Shown here: one piece after another, positions 1-8,070 of the stretch
Numbering within the stretch: the first letter of the stretch is position 1
Layout: every line of letters begins with the position of its first letter
Assembly (NCBI RefSeq): GCF_029937755.1
Contig: NZ_JAPYPG010000001.1
Span: 930,001 to 994,000 of the forward strand
From: Henriciella sp.
Lineage (GTDB): Bacteria > Pseudomonadota > Alphaproteobacteria > Caulobacterales > Hyphomonadaceae
Length of the DNA: 64,000 nucleotides
Reading direction: 5' to 3'
Position numbers and translations under genes: made by a program
Notes under the pieces: generated by a model
Told to the model about the DNA's origin: nothing
The model's input: only the letters and a program-made list of their open reading frames with translations
The model's database searches: none

Positions 1-780
1 CCGCAGCCGGTTTCTGTCTCACCCGTCTGGCCAGAGGGGCGTGGCTTGCTTCTCGGCCGGCCGCTGATCGCGACCTCGCGCGTGCGTCTGAGGGCGCAGC
101 TCAGCGAGGAGGGCGAGAACTGGGTCGAGGATCCGAGCAATGAGTCCGACGCTTATGAACGTGTCCGCATTCGCAAGCTGATCGGGCAGATAGACGCGGC
201 GCGGCTGAGCCGGATCACGCATGAGGCAATGCGGCTCCGCGCGACTGAGGATGCCGCGCTGGCGGAAATGGCCGAGGCGAGGGTTGGGGTCGATCCGTCA
301 GGTCTTGTCGAGGTGGATGTCAGGGCCTTGCCTGAGACGCCGCGGCTTTGTGTGCGCTTCCTGTCGCTCCTGCTTCAGCTCGGCGCGGGTACAGACCGGA
401 CGGTGCCGCCAGCGCCGCTTCAGGAGGTGCTGGACGATATCCGCGCGGGCGGGCCGGACAGCCGTCTGACGCTGGGCGGAAGCTGGCTCCAGCGCAGGGG
501 TGACAGGCTGCTTGTGGGGCGGGACCCCGGAGAAACCCGAGCGATCTGGCAGGACGGTGTCTGGGATGGGCGTTATGGGGCCGGTGACTGCGAGACGGCG
601 CCCGAAGACGTGCCCTTCCTTGTCCGCCACGCTGTGCCGGATGCGCCGTGGCGGGAGATTATCTCTGAAAGGCTGACGCTCTGGATCAGGGCGCTGCGCC
701 TCGGCGCACAGCTTGGCGCTGAGCTCGCCGGTCTCAGCGACACGATCCCCGTAAACGCGTCTACCACACACCCCGGCTGA
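1..780 (+). CDS. tilS: tRNA(Ile)-lysidine synthase TilS, C-terminal part (5' end outside window)
   Basis: The open frame is already running at base 1, so the N-terminal ATP-pyrophosphatase (PP-loop) domain lies upstream. What is visible begins with a GRPL...R segment and then the TilS signature WVEDPSN followed by Y-RVRIRK at about 121-180, which ends the catalytic domain in this family. The remaining ~190 residues match the less conserved TilS C-terminal domain. TilS adds lysine to C34 of the tRNA(Ile) CAU anticodon so that it reads AUA. The gene runs into the 3' end of the convergent formyltransferase-like gene by 20 bp. An internal TTG at 46 is not a real start, because the conserved frame continues upstream of it. 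Confidence 0.85.
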   Translation, partial: PQPVSVSPVWPEGRGLLLGRPLIATSRVRLRAQLSEEGENWVEDPSNESDAYERVRIRKLIGQIDAARLSRITHEAMRLRATEDAALAEMAEARVGVDPSGLVEVDVRALPETPRLCVRFLSLLLQLGAGTDRTVPPAPLQEVLDDIRAGGPDSRLTLGGSWLQRRGDRLLVGRDPGETRAIWQDGVWDGRYGAGDCETAPEDVPFLVRHAVPDAPWREIISERLTLWIRALRLGAQLGAELAGLSDTIPVNASTTHPG

Positions 781-1531
781 GGCCGGCCCAGACATAGCCG
801 CCGAGTGTCGGGGCGAACCACTGATTCGAGGGCAGGTTGACGTGGACCGGGCTGAGCGTTCCGGCAAGCGCGTCTTCCATGGCCTCGATGACAATGCCGC
901 GGCTGCCGGCGGCAAGGCGCCAGAGATAGGTGTGGAAGTTGTCACCGGGTTTCGGCTCAAGACGGGACTGGTAGAGGATGCCGCCCGTATCGACGCCCTC
1001 ATCCACGAGATGGACGGTTGCGCCGAAATGCTCCGGTTCGCCATTGGCCAGTGCGAAATAACCGCCGAACATGCCGCGATAGGCCGGGTTGATACCGGAA
1101 TGGTAATTGATGAAAGGCGCGTCCACGCTGGCAAGGGTGTTCTTGCCGATCATCCGGGTAGAGACGACGAAGATGGCCTTGGGCTGGAGTTTCTCGAGGG
1201 CGGCGCGGCAGGCATCGGAATTGACGGACGGGACATTGATGATGTTGGCGTCCGCAAGGGCGTCCGGCTTCAGGCCTTCGCTCTCGATCATTTCACGGAT
1301 GACACGCTCGGTGCCGCGTTTGGTGAGCTTCATCGGCAGGCGCGCCGCCTGCATGCTGGCGACCTTGAGCGGGCCGAGCATTTTCATCCGGCGGCGCCAC
1401 AGCCTTGAGGCGGGTTCACCTTCTTCCAGGATGACGGGGAAGTCGCCAAAGCGCTCGCGAAGCGCATTGATCATGATCCAGCTGTGCGGCCCACCGGCCG
1501 TGAGCGCAACGATCTGGTTGGATGTCGACAT
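761..1531 (-). CDS. Formyltransferase-fold protein (PurN/Fmt-like catalytic domain)
   Basis: A 256-residue protein with the formyl_trans_N fold. The catalytic triad of this family is visible as N142 and H144 in INYHSGINP and D181 in DEGVDTGGI, spaced as in GAR transformylase. It would therefore transfer or hydrolyse a one-carbon group from 10-formyltetrahydrofolate, but it lacks the Fmt C-terminal tRNA-binding domain and is not an obvious PurN, so the acceptor is unknown; sugar-amine formyltransferases are one possibility. I chose the ATG at 1531, preceded by GGGAG at about 10 bases; an in-frame ATG at 1573 has no ribosome site. It lies just downstream of glmM on the same strand (69 bp) and overlaps tilS tail to tail. 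Confidence 0.7.
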   Translation of the reverse strand: MSTSNQIVALTAGGPHSWIMINALRERFGDFPVILEEGEPASRLWRRRMKMLGPLKVASMQAARLPMKLTKRGTERVIREMIESEGLKPDALADANIINVPSVNSDACRAALEKLQPKAIFVVSTRMIGKNTLASVDAPFINYHSGINPAYRGMFGGYFALANGEPEHFGATVHLVDEGVDTGGILYQSRLEPKPGDNFHTYLWRLAAGSRGIVIEAMEDALAGTLSPVHVNLPSNQWFAPTLGGYVWAGLSRGVW

Positions 1532-1599
1532 GGAACGGGTGCTCCCAAACTGGTTCAGTCTGGGAAATCCCATGCAATTCGCGTGCTAGGCGAGTTGCG

Positions 1600-2946
1600 T
1601 CAGCTCTTTGCGCGGACCGCGTCGGCCACCTCGTTGACGGCCTTCTCCATCTCGTCAGCCTTCTCGGCCTCGGCCATGACGCGGACGAGCGGCTCGGTGC
1701 CGGACTTGCGGATGACGAGGCGGCCGGCCTTGCCGAGGCGTTTTTCGACGGCAGAGATCGTCTCCTGAACCTCTTCATTGTCGAGTGGATCGGCCCCGGT
1801 ATAGCGCACATTGACCAGCTTTTGCGGCACCGGATCAAAAACCCGCGAGACCGTGGAGAGCGGCTTGTCATTGCCGACCATGAAGGCCAGCACCTGCAGC
1901 GCGGCGATCAGGCCGTCACCGGTTGTCGTATAGTCAGACAGCACGATGTGGCCGGACTGTTCGCCACCGAGATTGAAGCCGCCCTCGCGCATTTTCTTGA
2001 CAACATAACGGTCCCCGACCTTGGTGCGCTCAAGCTCCAGGCCGAGCTTTCCCAGGTATTTCTCAAGGCCGAGATTGGACATGACGGTGGTCACGACCCC
2101 ATCGCGCGAGAGCAGGTCACGCTCTTTCCAGTGCGTTGCGATGAGGGCGATCAGCTGGTCGCCATCGATCTCCTCACCCTTCTCGTCAATCAGGATGCAG
2201 CGGTCGGCATCGCCGTCCAGCGCAATGCCGATATCGGCGCGATATTTCAGGACTGCATCGCGCAGGGCGAGTGTATCCGTGCTGCCGACCTCGCGGTTGA
2301 TGTTGAAGCCATCCGGCGAGACGCCAATGGGGAACACTTCGGCGCCCAGTTCGTAGAGGGCGGCGGGCGCCACCTTGTAGGCGGCACCGTTCGCGCAATC
2401 GACGCAGACCCGCAGGCCCGACAGGCGCATGCCACGCGGGAACGTGGCTTTCACGATCTCGACATAGCGTGCCTGGGCATCATCGATGCGGCGCGCCCGG
2501 CCAAGTTCGGCGGGCGTGGCGAGCTTGTCGTCGAGGGCGCGGTCCATCCGGCTCTCGATTTCCAGTTCGATCTTGTCCGACAGCTTGTAGCCATCCGGAC
2601 CGAACAGCTTGATGCCATTGTCCTCGAAGGCATTATGGCTCGCCGAGATCATCACGCCGAGATCGGCCCGCAATGAGGTGGTCATCATGGCGACGCCGGG
2701 CGTCGGCAAGGGGCCGAACAGGGTGACGTCCATACCAACGGCGGTGAAGCCGGCCACAAGAGCCGGTTCGAGCATATAGCCCGACAGCCGTGTATCCTTG
2801 CCGATCACGACTGAATGGCGCCGTGCGCCGCCACGGTGAAAGTACTTGCCGGCAGCCATGCCGAGCCGCATCGCGATTTCGGGGGTCATGGGTGGGGTGT
2901 TCGCCCTGCCGCGAATGCCATCCGTGCCGAAATACTTACGCGACAT
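1600..2946 (-). CDS. glmM: Phosphoglucosamine mutase GlmM
   Basis: The 448-residue length is typical. The N-terminus FGTDGIRG, the phosphoserine loop ISASHN (S103), the metal site DGDADR and the C-terminal phosphate-binding [12 protein letters not shown] are all present. GlmM converts glucosamine-6-phosphate to glucosamine-1-phosphate for UDP-GlcNAc, feeding peptidoglycan and lipid A. The ATG at 2946 has a GGGAGA ribosome site. In many alphaproteobacteria glmM follows tilS-ftsH-folP on one strand; here it faces tilS from the opposite strand with a formyltransferase between, and ftsH is about 47 kb away. The gene diverges from the lipoprotein gene at 3089. Confidence 0.95.
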   Translation of the reverse strand: MSRKYFGTDGIRGRANTPPMTPEIAMRLGMAAGKYFHRGGARRHSVVIGKDTRLSGYMLEPALVAGFTAVGMDVTLFGPLPTPGVAMMTTSLRADLGVMISASHNAFEDNGIKLFGPDGYKLSDKIELEIESRMDRALDDKLATPAELGRARRIDDAQARYVEIVKATFPRGMRLSGLRVCVDCANGAAYKVAPAALYELGAEVFPIGVSPDGFNINREVGSTDTLALRDAVLKYRADIGIALDGDADRCILIDEKGEEIDGDQLIALIATHWKERDLLSRDGVVTTVMSNLGLEKYLGKLGLELERTKVGDRYVVKKMREGGFNLGGEQSGHIVLSDYTTTGDGLIAALQVLAFMVGNDKPLSTVSRVFDPVPQKLVNVRYTGADPLDNEEVQETISAVEKRLGKAGRLVIRKSGTEPLVRVMAEAEKADEMEKAVNEVADAVRAKS

Positions 2947-3030
2947 GAGCGTCTCCCTGAAACTGTGCCATTCGGGTCACGCTCCGGTGACTGCCACACT
3001 TCATGGAGGCCTGCCAAGCGTGGTTTGCCC

Positions 3031-3059
3031 TTGAAACAGTGCTTTATGACTGCATGAAT
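3031..3059 (+). promoter_or_regulatory. Possible vegetative promoter of the coiled-coil lipoprotein
   Basis: A TTGAAA hexamer at 3031-3036 lies 17 bases upstream of ATGAAT at 3054-3059, ahead of the lipoprotein start at 3089. The -35 match is good and the -10 match weak. No mapping is available. Confidence 0.3.
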
Positions 3060-3088
3060 AAAGCCAGATTAAGATTGGGAGATGGCAA

Positions 3089-3646
3089 ATGAAAATTCCT
3101 AAATTTCTTGCAATACTTGTAGCCGGGATCACTCTGGCAAGCTGCGAGTCCATTCCGGAAGACCAGACCATTGCCGAATATTGTGCCACTTCAGATCATT
3201 CGAGCGAAGCGATCTGCCGGATGAATGTCGAGGTCGAGGGCAATACGACAGCGCTGGCCGACACCAAGCTCAGTCTCGAGGAAGCGCGTGCGATCGCGGA
3301 AGCCGCCCGCAGTTCGGCGAATGAGGCAAACCAGGCCGCCGCCTCGGCCCAGCAGAGCGCAGACGAAGCACTGGCCCGCGCCGATGAAGCGCTCAGCATG
3401 AGCGATCTCGACTGCATGACGAATACAATCAACCAGTCCGACACCGGCACCTGCCCGACAGGCTATACGGTGATGGGCTGCACGCAGACCCGTTACACGA
3501 CGCGGGCCGGCGGGCTGTCCTTCCTGCGGGAACTCGACAATGACCAGTGCCGCTTCAACAGCCAGGTGCTGGAGATGGATGTTCGCTGCTGCCGCCGGGC
3601 GAAAAGCGACCGGGTCGATGCGACGCCGGTGCCCGCTGACTCCTGA
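3089..3646 (+). CDS. Small lipoprotein with alanine-rich coiled coil and Cys-rich C-terminal domain
   Basis: The 185-residue protein starts with a lipoprotein signal peptide ending in lipobox LASC (C19). Residues ~50-105 are Ala/Glu/Ser-rich with heptad-like spacing (repeats such as EARAIAEAARSSANEA), reminiscent of Lpp-type coiled coils. The last ~75 residues form a separate region with six or more cysteines (DCMTN, GTCPTG, MGCTQT, DQCRF, VRCCRR), probably disulfide-bonded in the periplasm. The ATG at 3089 has a GGGAG ribosome site and the gene is followed by a strong hairpin terminator. The coiled coil suggests a cell-envelope structural role (inference); no specific family was recognised. 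Confidence 0.75.
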   Translation: MKIPKFLAILVAGITLASCESIPEDQTIAEYCATSDHSSEAICRMNVEVEGNTTALADTKLSLEEARAIAEAARSSANEANQAAASAQQSADEALARADEALSMSDLDCMTNTINQSDTGTCPTGYTVMGCTQTRYTTRAGGLSFLRELDNDQCRFNSQVLEMDVRCCRRAKSDRVDATPVPADS

Positions 3647-3675
3647 TCCGGCCGGGCGTGAATGGCCTGAATGCA

Positions 3676-3711
3676 AAAAGCCCCGCCAGCGTCATGCTGT
3701 GCGGGGCTTTT
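3676..3711. terminator. Bidirectional hairpin terminator
   Basis: A perfect 11-bp stem, AAAAGCCCCGC at 3676-3686 pairing with GCGGGGCTTTT at 3701-3711, has A-runs on one side and T-runs on the other. It can stop the lipoprotein transcript on the plus strand and the short gene at 3745-3861 on the minus strand. Confidence 0.85.
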
Positions 3712-3744
3712 CTTTTGGGGTGGCCCTCGAGGGGGATGGCCGCA

Positions 3745-3861
3745 TCAAACGACCGACCCGGCCATCAGCATGGCGAGACCGGCAAGACCGGCCGCAAGCG
3801 GCAGGCTGAGGAGGGCGGCGATGAAGCCCTGGGTGGCTTCGGCACGGGAGGAAACGCTCAT
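3745..3861 (-). CDS. 38-residue hydrophobic peptide
   Basis: ATG at 3861 is preceded by a good ribosome site (GAAGGAT, about 7 bases away) and opens a 38-codon frame ending at TGA 3745-3747. The product starts MSVSSRAEATQGFI, then has one hydrophobic Ala/Leu/Gly-rich stretch with a central proline (LLSLPLAAGLAGLAML) and a short tail, consistent with a single membrane-spanning peptide. The bidirectional terminator at 3676-3711 sits just downstream, supporting a real transcription unit. No family was recognised. A competing 67-residue frame over the same DNA is arginine-rich and looks like a shadow. Confidence 0.6.
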   Translation of the reverse strand: MSVSSRAEATQGFIAALLSLPLAAGLAGLAMLMAGSVV

Positions 3862-3963
3862 TATTTTTATCCTTCAAGCTTTTCAGAACGGACACGATGA
3901 TCCGCTCTGCACCATCATATAGCGCAGCCCTGAATATTAATCAATGAATGATTTTAAAATTAT

Positions 3964-4578
3964 TTAGCGTTTATTCTCGGCCGTTATGTCGACCCCATGT
4001 TTCAGCCCGGCGATGATGATGTCGAGAACGCCGTTGAGTTCGCGTTTCAGCTTGGCCAGGGTCAGCAGCGAATAGAGCTGCGGAAACCGGAATTTCATCA
4101 GCGCCGACTGGATCATTTCGGAGATGAAGGTCGTGTCAGTGATCGGTGCGAACGTGCCAGCTGCAACGCCATCCTCAAGGATCTGGTTGAGATAGATGCG
4201 CTCCTGCGCCAGGCCTTCATTGAAGAAGAGCGGACGCTCCTCTTGCAGCACCTCTGCAACTTCAAGGATCTTGGCATCCTTCTCGATCGCATCATAGCTG
4301 TGGGTCAGCCCGTACTCGAAAACCCTGCGCAGGCGCTCCGGAGCCGGCCTGTCCTCGCGGGCGATCTCGGCATAGGTCTGGTAAAGTTCCAGATTGAATT
4401 TCCGCGCCATTGCTTCGGCGATGTCGATCTTCGAGGCGAAGAAACGGTAGATGTTACCGGCCGACATGCCGCAATCACCGGCGATTTCAGACATCGTGGT
4501 TTTACCATAGCCATAATGCACGATACGGTTCATTGCGGCTTCGAGGATTTGCTGTCTGGTGTCGGTTTTGTCATTCAT
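3964..4578 (-). CDS. TetR-family transcriptional regulator
   Basis: A 204-residue protein with a typical TetR N-terminal helix-turn-helix at residues ~10-55: RQQILEAAMNRIVHYGYGKT, then TTMSEIAGDCGMSAGNIYRF, then FASKIDIAEAM. The C-terminal ~140 residues are an all-helical ligand/dimerisation domain with no recognisable ligand. The ATG at 4578 begins the conserved domain directly; the open frame extends 57 codons upstream, but that part overlaps the start of divergent gpsA and is compositionally unlike a protein. It is divergent from gpsA (77 bp apart), so it may regulate that unit or itself; this is inference. Confidence 0.88.
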   Translation of the reverse strand: MNDKTDTRQQILEAAMNRIVHYGYGKTTMSEIAGDCGMSAGNIYRFFASKIDIAEAMARKFNLELYQTYAEIAREDRPAPERLRRVFEYGLTHSYDAIEKDAKILEVAEVLQEERPLFFNEGLAQERIYLNQILEDGVAAGTFAPITDTTFISEMIQSALMKFRFPQLYSLLTLAKLKRELNGVLDIIIAGLKHGVDITAENKR

Positions 4579-4655
4579 GGGACACAGAGTAAGGGAATTG
4601 TCTGAATGATCAACGAATTCTTCAGCGCACTTGCTGCGAAAGACAGCGGGGCAGC

Positions 4656-5645
4656 ATGCAGACCATAGGGATTCTGGGCGGCGGCGCCTGGGGCACAGCA
4701 CTGGCTTATACCGCTCATCAGGCTGGGCGCGATGTCCGTATCTGGGCACGTGAGCCGGAGGTGGCTGCCGATCTTGCCGCAGGGCGCGGCAATCCGACCT
4801 TCCTTTCAGGAATCGAGCTACCGGCGATGGCCGCCTCGACCGACCTGGCGGACATGGCCGGCGTGGATGCCATTCTCTCGGTCGTCCCGGCCCAGCATGC
4901 GCGCGGCGTTTTCGAGACGCTCGCCCCCCACATCGATGCCGGCGTGCCCGTCATGCTGTGCTCGAAGGGGATCGAGAAATCGACGCTGAGCCTGATGACC
5001 GATGTGCTGCAGCAATCCATTCCGCAGGCTGTGCCGGCGGTGCTGTCCGGCCCGAGTTTCGCCGCCGACGTGGCGCGTGGCCTGCCGACGGCTGTGACGC
5101 TCGCCTGCGAGGACAAGCCGCTGGGCGAAGCGCTGGTGAAGGCGATCGGCCGGCCGACCTTCCGTCCCTACTGGTCGGATGACCTCGTCGGTGCAGAAGT
5201 CGGCGGGGCAGTGAAGAATGTGCTCGCAATTGCCTGCGGGATTGTCGAAGGCCTCGAGCTTGGCCGCTCGGCCCATGCCGCGCTTATCTCGCGGGGCTTT
5301 GCGGAGATGACGCGGCTGGCGGTCTCGATGGGGGCCGATGCGCAGACGCTGGCCGGGCTGTGCGGCCTGGGCGATCTTGTGCTGACCTGCTCCTCGACCC
5401 AGTCGCGGAATATGAGCTTTGGCAAGGCCCTCGGTGAAGGCCGCAAGCCCGAGGACATCCTCGCCGAGCGCAATAGCGTAACCGAAGGCGTTGCGACGGC
5501 GCCTGCGCTCATCGAGCTGGCCGAACGTCAGGACGTGCAGATGCCGATCTGCCAGGCCGTTAACGAGATTCTCGCCGGACGTGCCAGCCTCGAGGAAGCG
5601 ATGACCGCGCTTCTCTCACGACCGTTTACCCAGGAAGGACTATGA
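4656..5645 (+). CDS. gpsA: NAD(P)-dependent glycerol-3-phosphate dehydrogenase GpsA
   Basis: The 329-residue length is typical for GpsA. The Rossmann motif [13 protein letters not shown] is at residues 5-17, the substrate motif SKGIE at about 103, and the catalytic lysine lies in [14 protein letters not shown] (about residue 186), followed by the GFAEM and [10 protein letters not shown] blocks. The cytosolic enzyme reduces dihydroxyacetone phosphate to sn-glycerol-3-phosphate for phospholipid synthesis. It heads a short operon: the YciI gene begins one base after its stop, and the GST gene follows by ATGA overlap. tsaD, which often precedes gpsA in related bacteria, is absent here. Confidence 0.96.
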   Translation: MQTIGILGGGAWGTALAYTAHQAGRDVRIWAREPEVAADLAAGRGNPTFLSGIELPAMAASTDLADMAGVDAILSVVPAQHARGVFETLAPHIDAGVPVMLCSKGIEKSTLSLMTDVLQQSIPQAVPAVLSGPSFAADVARGLPTAVTLACEDKPLGEALVKAIGRPTFRPYWSDDLVGAEVGGAVKNVLAIACGIVEGLELGRSAHAALISRGFAEMTRLAVSMGADAQTLAGLCGLGDLVLTCSSTQSRNMSFGKALGEGRKPEDILAERNSVTEGVATAPALIELAERQDVQMPICQAVNEILAGRASLEEAMTALLSRPFTQEGL

Positions 5646-5646
5646 C

Positions 5647-5946
5647 ATGCCGCTGTTTCTCGTAAACGCCCGCGACAAGCCCAACGCTCTCGATCTGCGT
5701 ATGGAGAACCGCCCGGCACACCTTGACTGGGCCAAGGCGCATGCCGACCGCATCTGGATGGCAGGCCCTGTCTTTTCCGATGATGGCGAGACCTTTGCCG
5801 GATCGACCTTCGTCGTCGAGTTCGACAGCCTGCATGAGGCCGAAGCCTGGGCCGCCAATGATCCCTATGCCGAGGCGGGCCTGTTTGCGAGCGTCGAGAT
5901 CGTGCCGTTCAAATGGCTGCTGGGGGATGGGAAACGGGAGCAATGA
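5647..5946 (+). CDS. YciI-family protein
   Basis: A 99-residue ferredoxin-like-fold protein of the YciI/DGPF family. It shows the family pattern of an N-terminal strand (MPLFLVNARDKP), R-x-x-H in ENRPAHLDW, and DDGETFAGSTFVVEFDS, AEAWAANDPYAEAGLF and a final VEIVPFKWLLG. The conserved His and Asp of the family are present (H in RPAHLDW, D in NDPYAEAG). Its biochemical role is not established in general. The ribosome site GGAAGGA lies within the end of gpsA, and its stop overlaps the GST start as ATGA, so the three genes are probably translationally coupled. Confidence 0.88.
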   Translation: MPLFLVNARDKPNALDLRMENRPAHLDWAKAHADRIWMAGPVFSDDGETFAGSTFVVEFDSLHEAEAWAANDPYAEAGLFASVEIVPFKWLLGDGKREQ

Positions 5947-6623
5947 GGCTCTTCGTCAGCGGCAATCTGAACTATTCCAGCTGGTCCATCCGGGCGCTGC
6001 TGGTGGCGCGGCATGTCGGCCTGGACGCGCGCGAGGAGATCGTCCCGCTCGACTTTCCCGACACGGTGGACCGGCTGGCTGCGCTCAGTCCGAGCCGCAA
6101 GGTGCCGCTTCTCCTCTGGGACGATGAGTCGGTGTGGGATTCGCTGGCGATCATCGAATGGCTGGCCGAGCGTTTTCCCGGCAAGGTGTGGCCTGAAGAC
6201 GCCCGGGCGCGCGCCCGGGCTCGTAGCATCTCGGCGGAAATGCATTCCGGCTTCCCCGCGCTGCGCAAGGCCTGCCCGATGGACATCCGCTCGCGGCATG
6301 CCACGCTGGAGTTGACCGAGGCGCTGACGGCCGACATTTCCCGCGTCGACAGGATCTGGAGCGAGACCCGCGAAGACTTCGGCGCTGGCGGGCCCTTCCT
6401 TTTCGGAGACTGGTCGGCGGCTGATGCCGTCTATGCGCCGGTGGTGACCCGCTTCATCACCTATGACCTGCCGCGCAGTGACAAGGCGCAGGCCTATATG
6501 GATGCCGTTATGGCGCATCCGCTGATGGTGAAACTGGCCGAAGAGGCAAAGGCCGAACCGTGGTGGATCCATTATGGCCCGGACGGGCGCAGCTCGGGCT
6601 TTATCCCTTCGGAAGGTTCATGA
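5943..6623 (+). CDS. Glutathione S-transferase family protein
   Basis: A 226-residue protein. The N-terminal thioredoxin-like half (residues 1-80) has SGNLNYSSWSIRALLVARHV with the likely catalytic serine region, SRKVPLLLWDD with the cis-proline, and the glutathione-binding pair ES/DS (DESVWDSLAIIEWLAERFP). The helical C-terminal half includes the N-capping-type motif FGDWSAADAVYAPVVTRF. It resembles the YfcF/GstA-type cytosolic GSTs. The ATG at 5943 overlaps the yciI stop by ATGA; an ATG 30 bases upstream lies inside yciI. Its 3' end overlaps the convergent sulfotransferase gene by 23 bp. Confidence 0.9.
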   Translation: MRLFVSGNLNYSSWSIRALLVARHVGLDAREEIVPLDFPDTVDRLAALSPSRKVPLLLWDDESVWDSLAIIEWLAERFPGKVWPEDARARARARSISAEMHSGFPALRKACPMDIRSRHATLELTEALTADISRVDRIWSETREDFGAGGPFLFGDWSAADAVYAPVVTRFITYDLPRSDKAQAYMDAVMAHPLMVKLAEEAKAEPWWIHYGPDGRSSGFIPSEGS

Positions 6624-7416
6624 GGTCATAACCGAGGTCGAAGCGGAACAGCTCCTTTACCCGCGCCCGGTAAATCTCCAGCGCCTCGCCTGAGAACTGC
6701 TCTTCCAGCGGTGTCTTGCGGAACTGCAGGACGTTTGCCTCAGCCTCCGGGTCGACCTTCTTTGCCATGGCTTCCTTGGTGCCGGCCTTCAGCGCGGCAT
6801 CGATGGCTTCCGGTTTCAGCGCGATTTTCCAGTGCGCGGCCATGCCGCCAATAATGGCGCGTGGATTGGCGCGTGTGTCCTCATAATGGACGCGGTAGAT
6901 CCTGTCGCCGGCCGACTCCATCACCTCGCCCCAGCGGTTCCAGAAGCGCGCCAGCCAGTAGAGGTCGCAGCGATAGATCGCGCCGGACGGGTCGCCGCGC
7001 AGATAGTCCAGCCAGTCGACATCGAGTTCGTGGTTCCACTTGGCATGGTGGCTGGCGAGAATGCTCATCGGGTGGCGGACGAAGAGGACATAAGGCGGAA
7101 GGCCCGCAAGCAGGCGCGCCCACCCCCAGTCTGCAAGCCGGTGCGGAATGGTGTGGCTGAAGGCCAGCCGCGGCAGCTCCGGAAACGTCGGCTTGTCCTT
7201 CGGCCAGCCGATATAGGGCCGCACGGCGTTCTCGGAAAAATACTTCGGCCGCTCCACGCCGAACGTGTCCGCCAGTGCGACGGCGAACATGTATTTCACC
7301 CAGTGAGTGCCGGAATTCTTCGACGTGACCAGCACGCCATCGAACTTGCGATGGCGCAGCAGGGAGAAGTTTCCCCAATTGTCCTTGCGAAGGCGTTTGG
7401 CGTAGGCGGGTTCCAT
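6601..7416 (-). CDS. Sulfotransferase domain protein
   Basis: A 271-residue PAPS-dependent sulfotransferase. The 5'-phosphosulfate loop is TSKNSGTHWVKYM (residues 31-43), matching the PKSGTTW-type motif, and the 3'-phosphate site is VRHPMSILASHH, with the arginine and serine that bind PAPS. Cytosolic sulfotransferases of this fold move sulfate from PAPS to hydroxyl groups; the acceptor is not evident. The start is uncertain: the ATG at 7416 begins close to the family core, whereas a TTG at 7452, just 4 bp from the upstream gene's stop, would add 12 residues and give tighter coupling. It overlaps the end of the GST gene. Confidence 0.8.
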   Translation of the reverse strand: MEPAYAKRLRKDNWGNFSLLRHRKFDGVLVTSKNSGTHWVKYMFAVALADTFGVERPKYFSENAVRPYIGWPKDKPTFPELPRLAFSHTIPHRLADWGWARLLAGLPPYVLFVRHPMSILASHHAKWNHELDVDWLDYLRGDPSGAIYRCDLYWLARFWNRWGEVMESAGDRIYRVHYEDTRANPRAIIGGMAAHWKIALKPEAIDAALKAGTKEAMAKKVDPEAEANVLQFRKTPLEEQFSGEALEIYRARVKELFRFDLGYDLMNLPKG

Positions 7417-7456
7417 CCCAACGCTTGTATGGGCGCCCGCAGGGCCTGCCAAGCCG

Positions 7457-7990
7457 TCAGTTCAGCCCGGCCTTGTGGCGCCAGATCTGGATCAGGTCCC
7501 GCTCTTCCGCGCTGACCTTGCCGTCCGAGACGGCAATGTTTTCCAGCATGGCGCAGAGATCATCGAATTCCTTCATCCCCATGCCGGGCGTGCGTACCAC
7601 GATATCGCCCATACGCGACATCACGGCATGCGGGGCAGGGGCTTCGCGCAAGCGCCAGCCCGCTTCGACGAGCCAGTCCTGCGCTTCCTTGTCTGTGAAA
7701 CCGAAATGGTCGATCAGCTCTGCCCGTATGGCGGCTTCCTGCGTATCAGTGACGGTACCGCGCGTGCGGGCGATTTCGAGCATCATGATCGTGGCCGCCT
7801 CGCGCGGATCTGACACGGCCTTCAGACCAGTCTTGCGGGCGCGGTTCTGGAAGCCATGCTTTCGCGGCATGTTCGCGACCGTCTTTGCCGCGCGGTAACC
7901 GCCGCGTGCGGCCCCCGAGATCATCTTGATCCGCCAGTACCACACGGCAATGAAAGTCAGTAGCCCGAGCAGGGCTATCAGGATATGCAT
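7457..7990 (-). CDS. Membrane-anchored protein with TerB-like helical domain
   Basis: A 177-residue protein. Residues 3-20 form a transmembrane helix (ILIALLGLLTFIAVWYW), followed by a basic linker and an all-helical region. The C-terminal ~65 residues, with LCAMLENIAVSDGKVSAEERDLIQIW, look like the TerB/DjlA-type acidic helical domain (the VSDGKVS-x-E-E turn is characteristic). TerB domains occur in tellurite-resistance and stress proteins, but function here is unknown. Its ribosome site GGGGAG lies inside the 3' arm of a hairpin terminator immediately upstream. The next gene on the strand, the sulfotransferase, follows within 4-40 bp. Confidence 0.65.
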   Translation of the reverse strand: MHILIALLGLLTFIAVWYWRIKMISGAARGGYRAAKTVANMPRKHGFQNRARKTGLKAVSDPREAATIMMLEIARTRGTVTDTQEAAIRAELIDHFGFTDKEAQDWLVEAGWRLREAPAPHAVMSRMGDIVVRTPGMGMKEFDDLCAMLENIAVSDGKVSAEERDLIQIWRHKAGLN

Positions 7991-8055
7991 AAAAAACTCC
8001 CCGATAGGGTCTGCCGGGGAGTGTAAAAGCGCTGGCGCCGGAAATGAAGCGCCAG
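7991..8055 (-). terminator. Tandem terminator after the PQQ dehydrogenase gene
   Basis: Two hairpins read on the minus strand. The first pairs CTGGCGC with GCGCCAG (bases 8049-8055 and 8032-8038) and is followed by a short T-run. The second is ACTCCCCG paired with CGGGGAGT (8015-8022 and 7996-8003) followed directly by six T's and then the ATG at 7990. The second hairpin contains the next gene's Shine-Dalgarno sequence, so termination and translation initiation of that gene compete for the same bases. Confidence 0.75.
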
Positions 8056-8070
8056 TTTCAAGTCAATTCC

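Noticed and set aside
1522-2676. 384-codon open frame opposite glmM
   Set aside because: Shadow of glmM.
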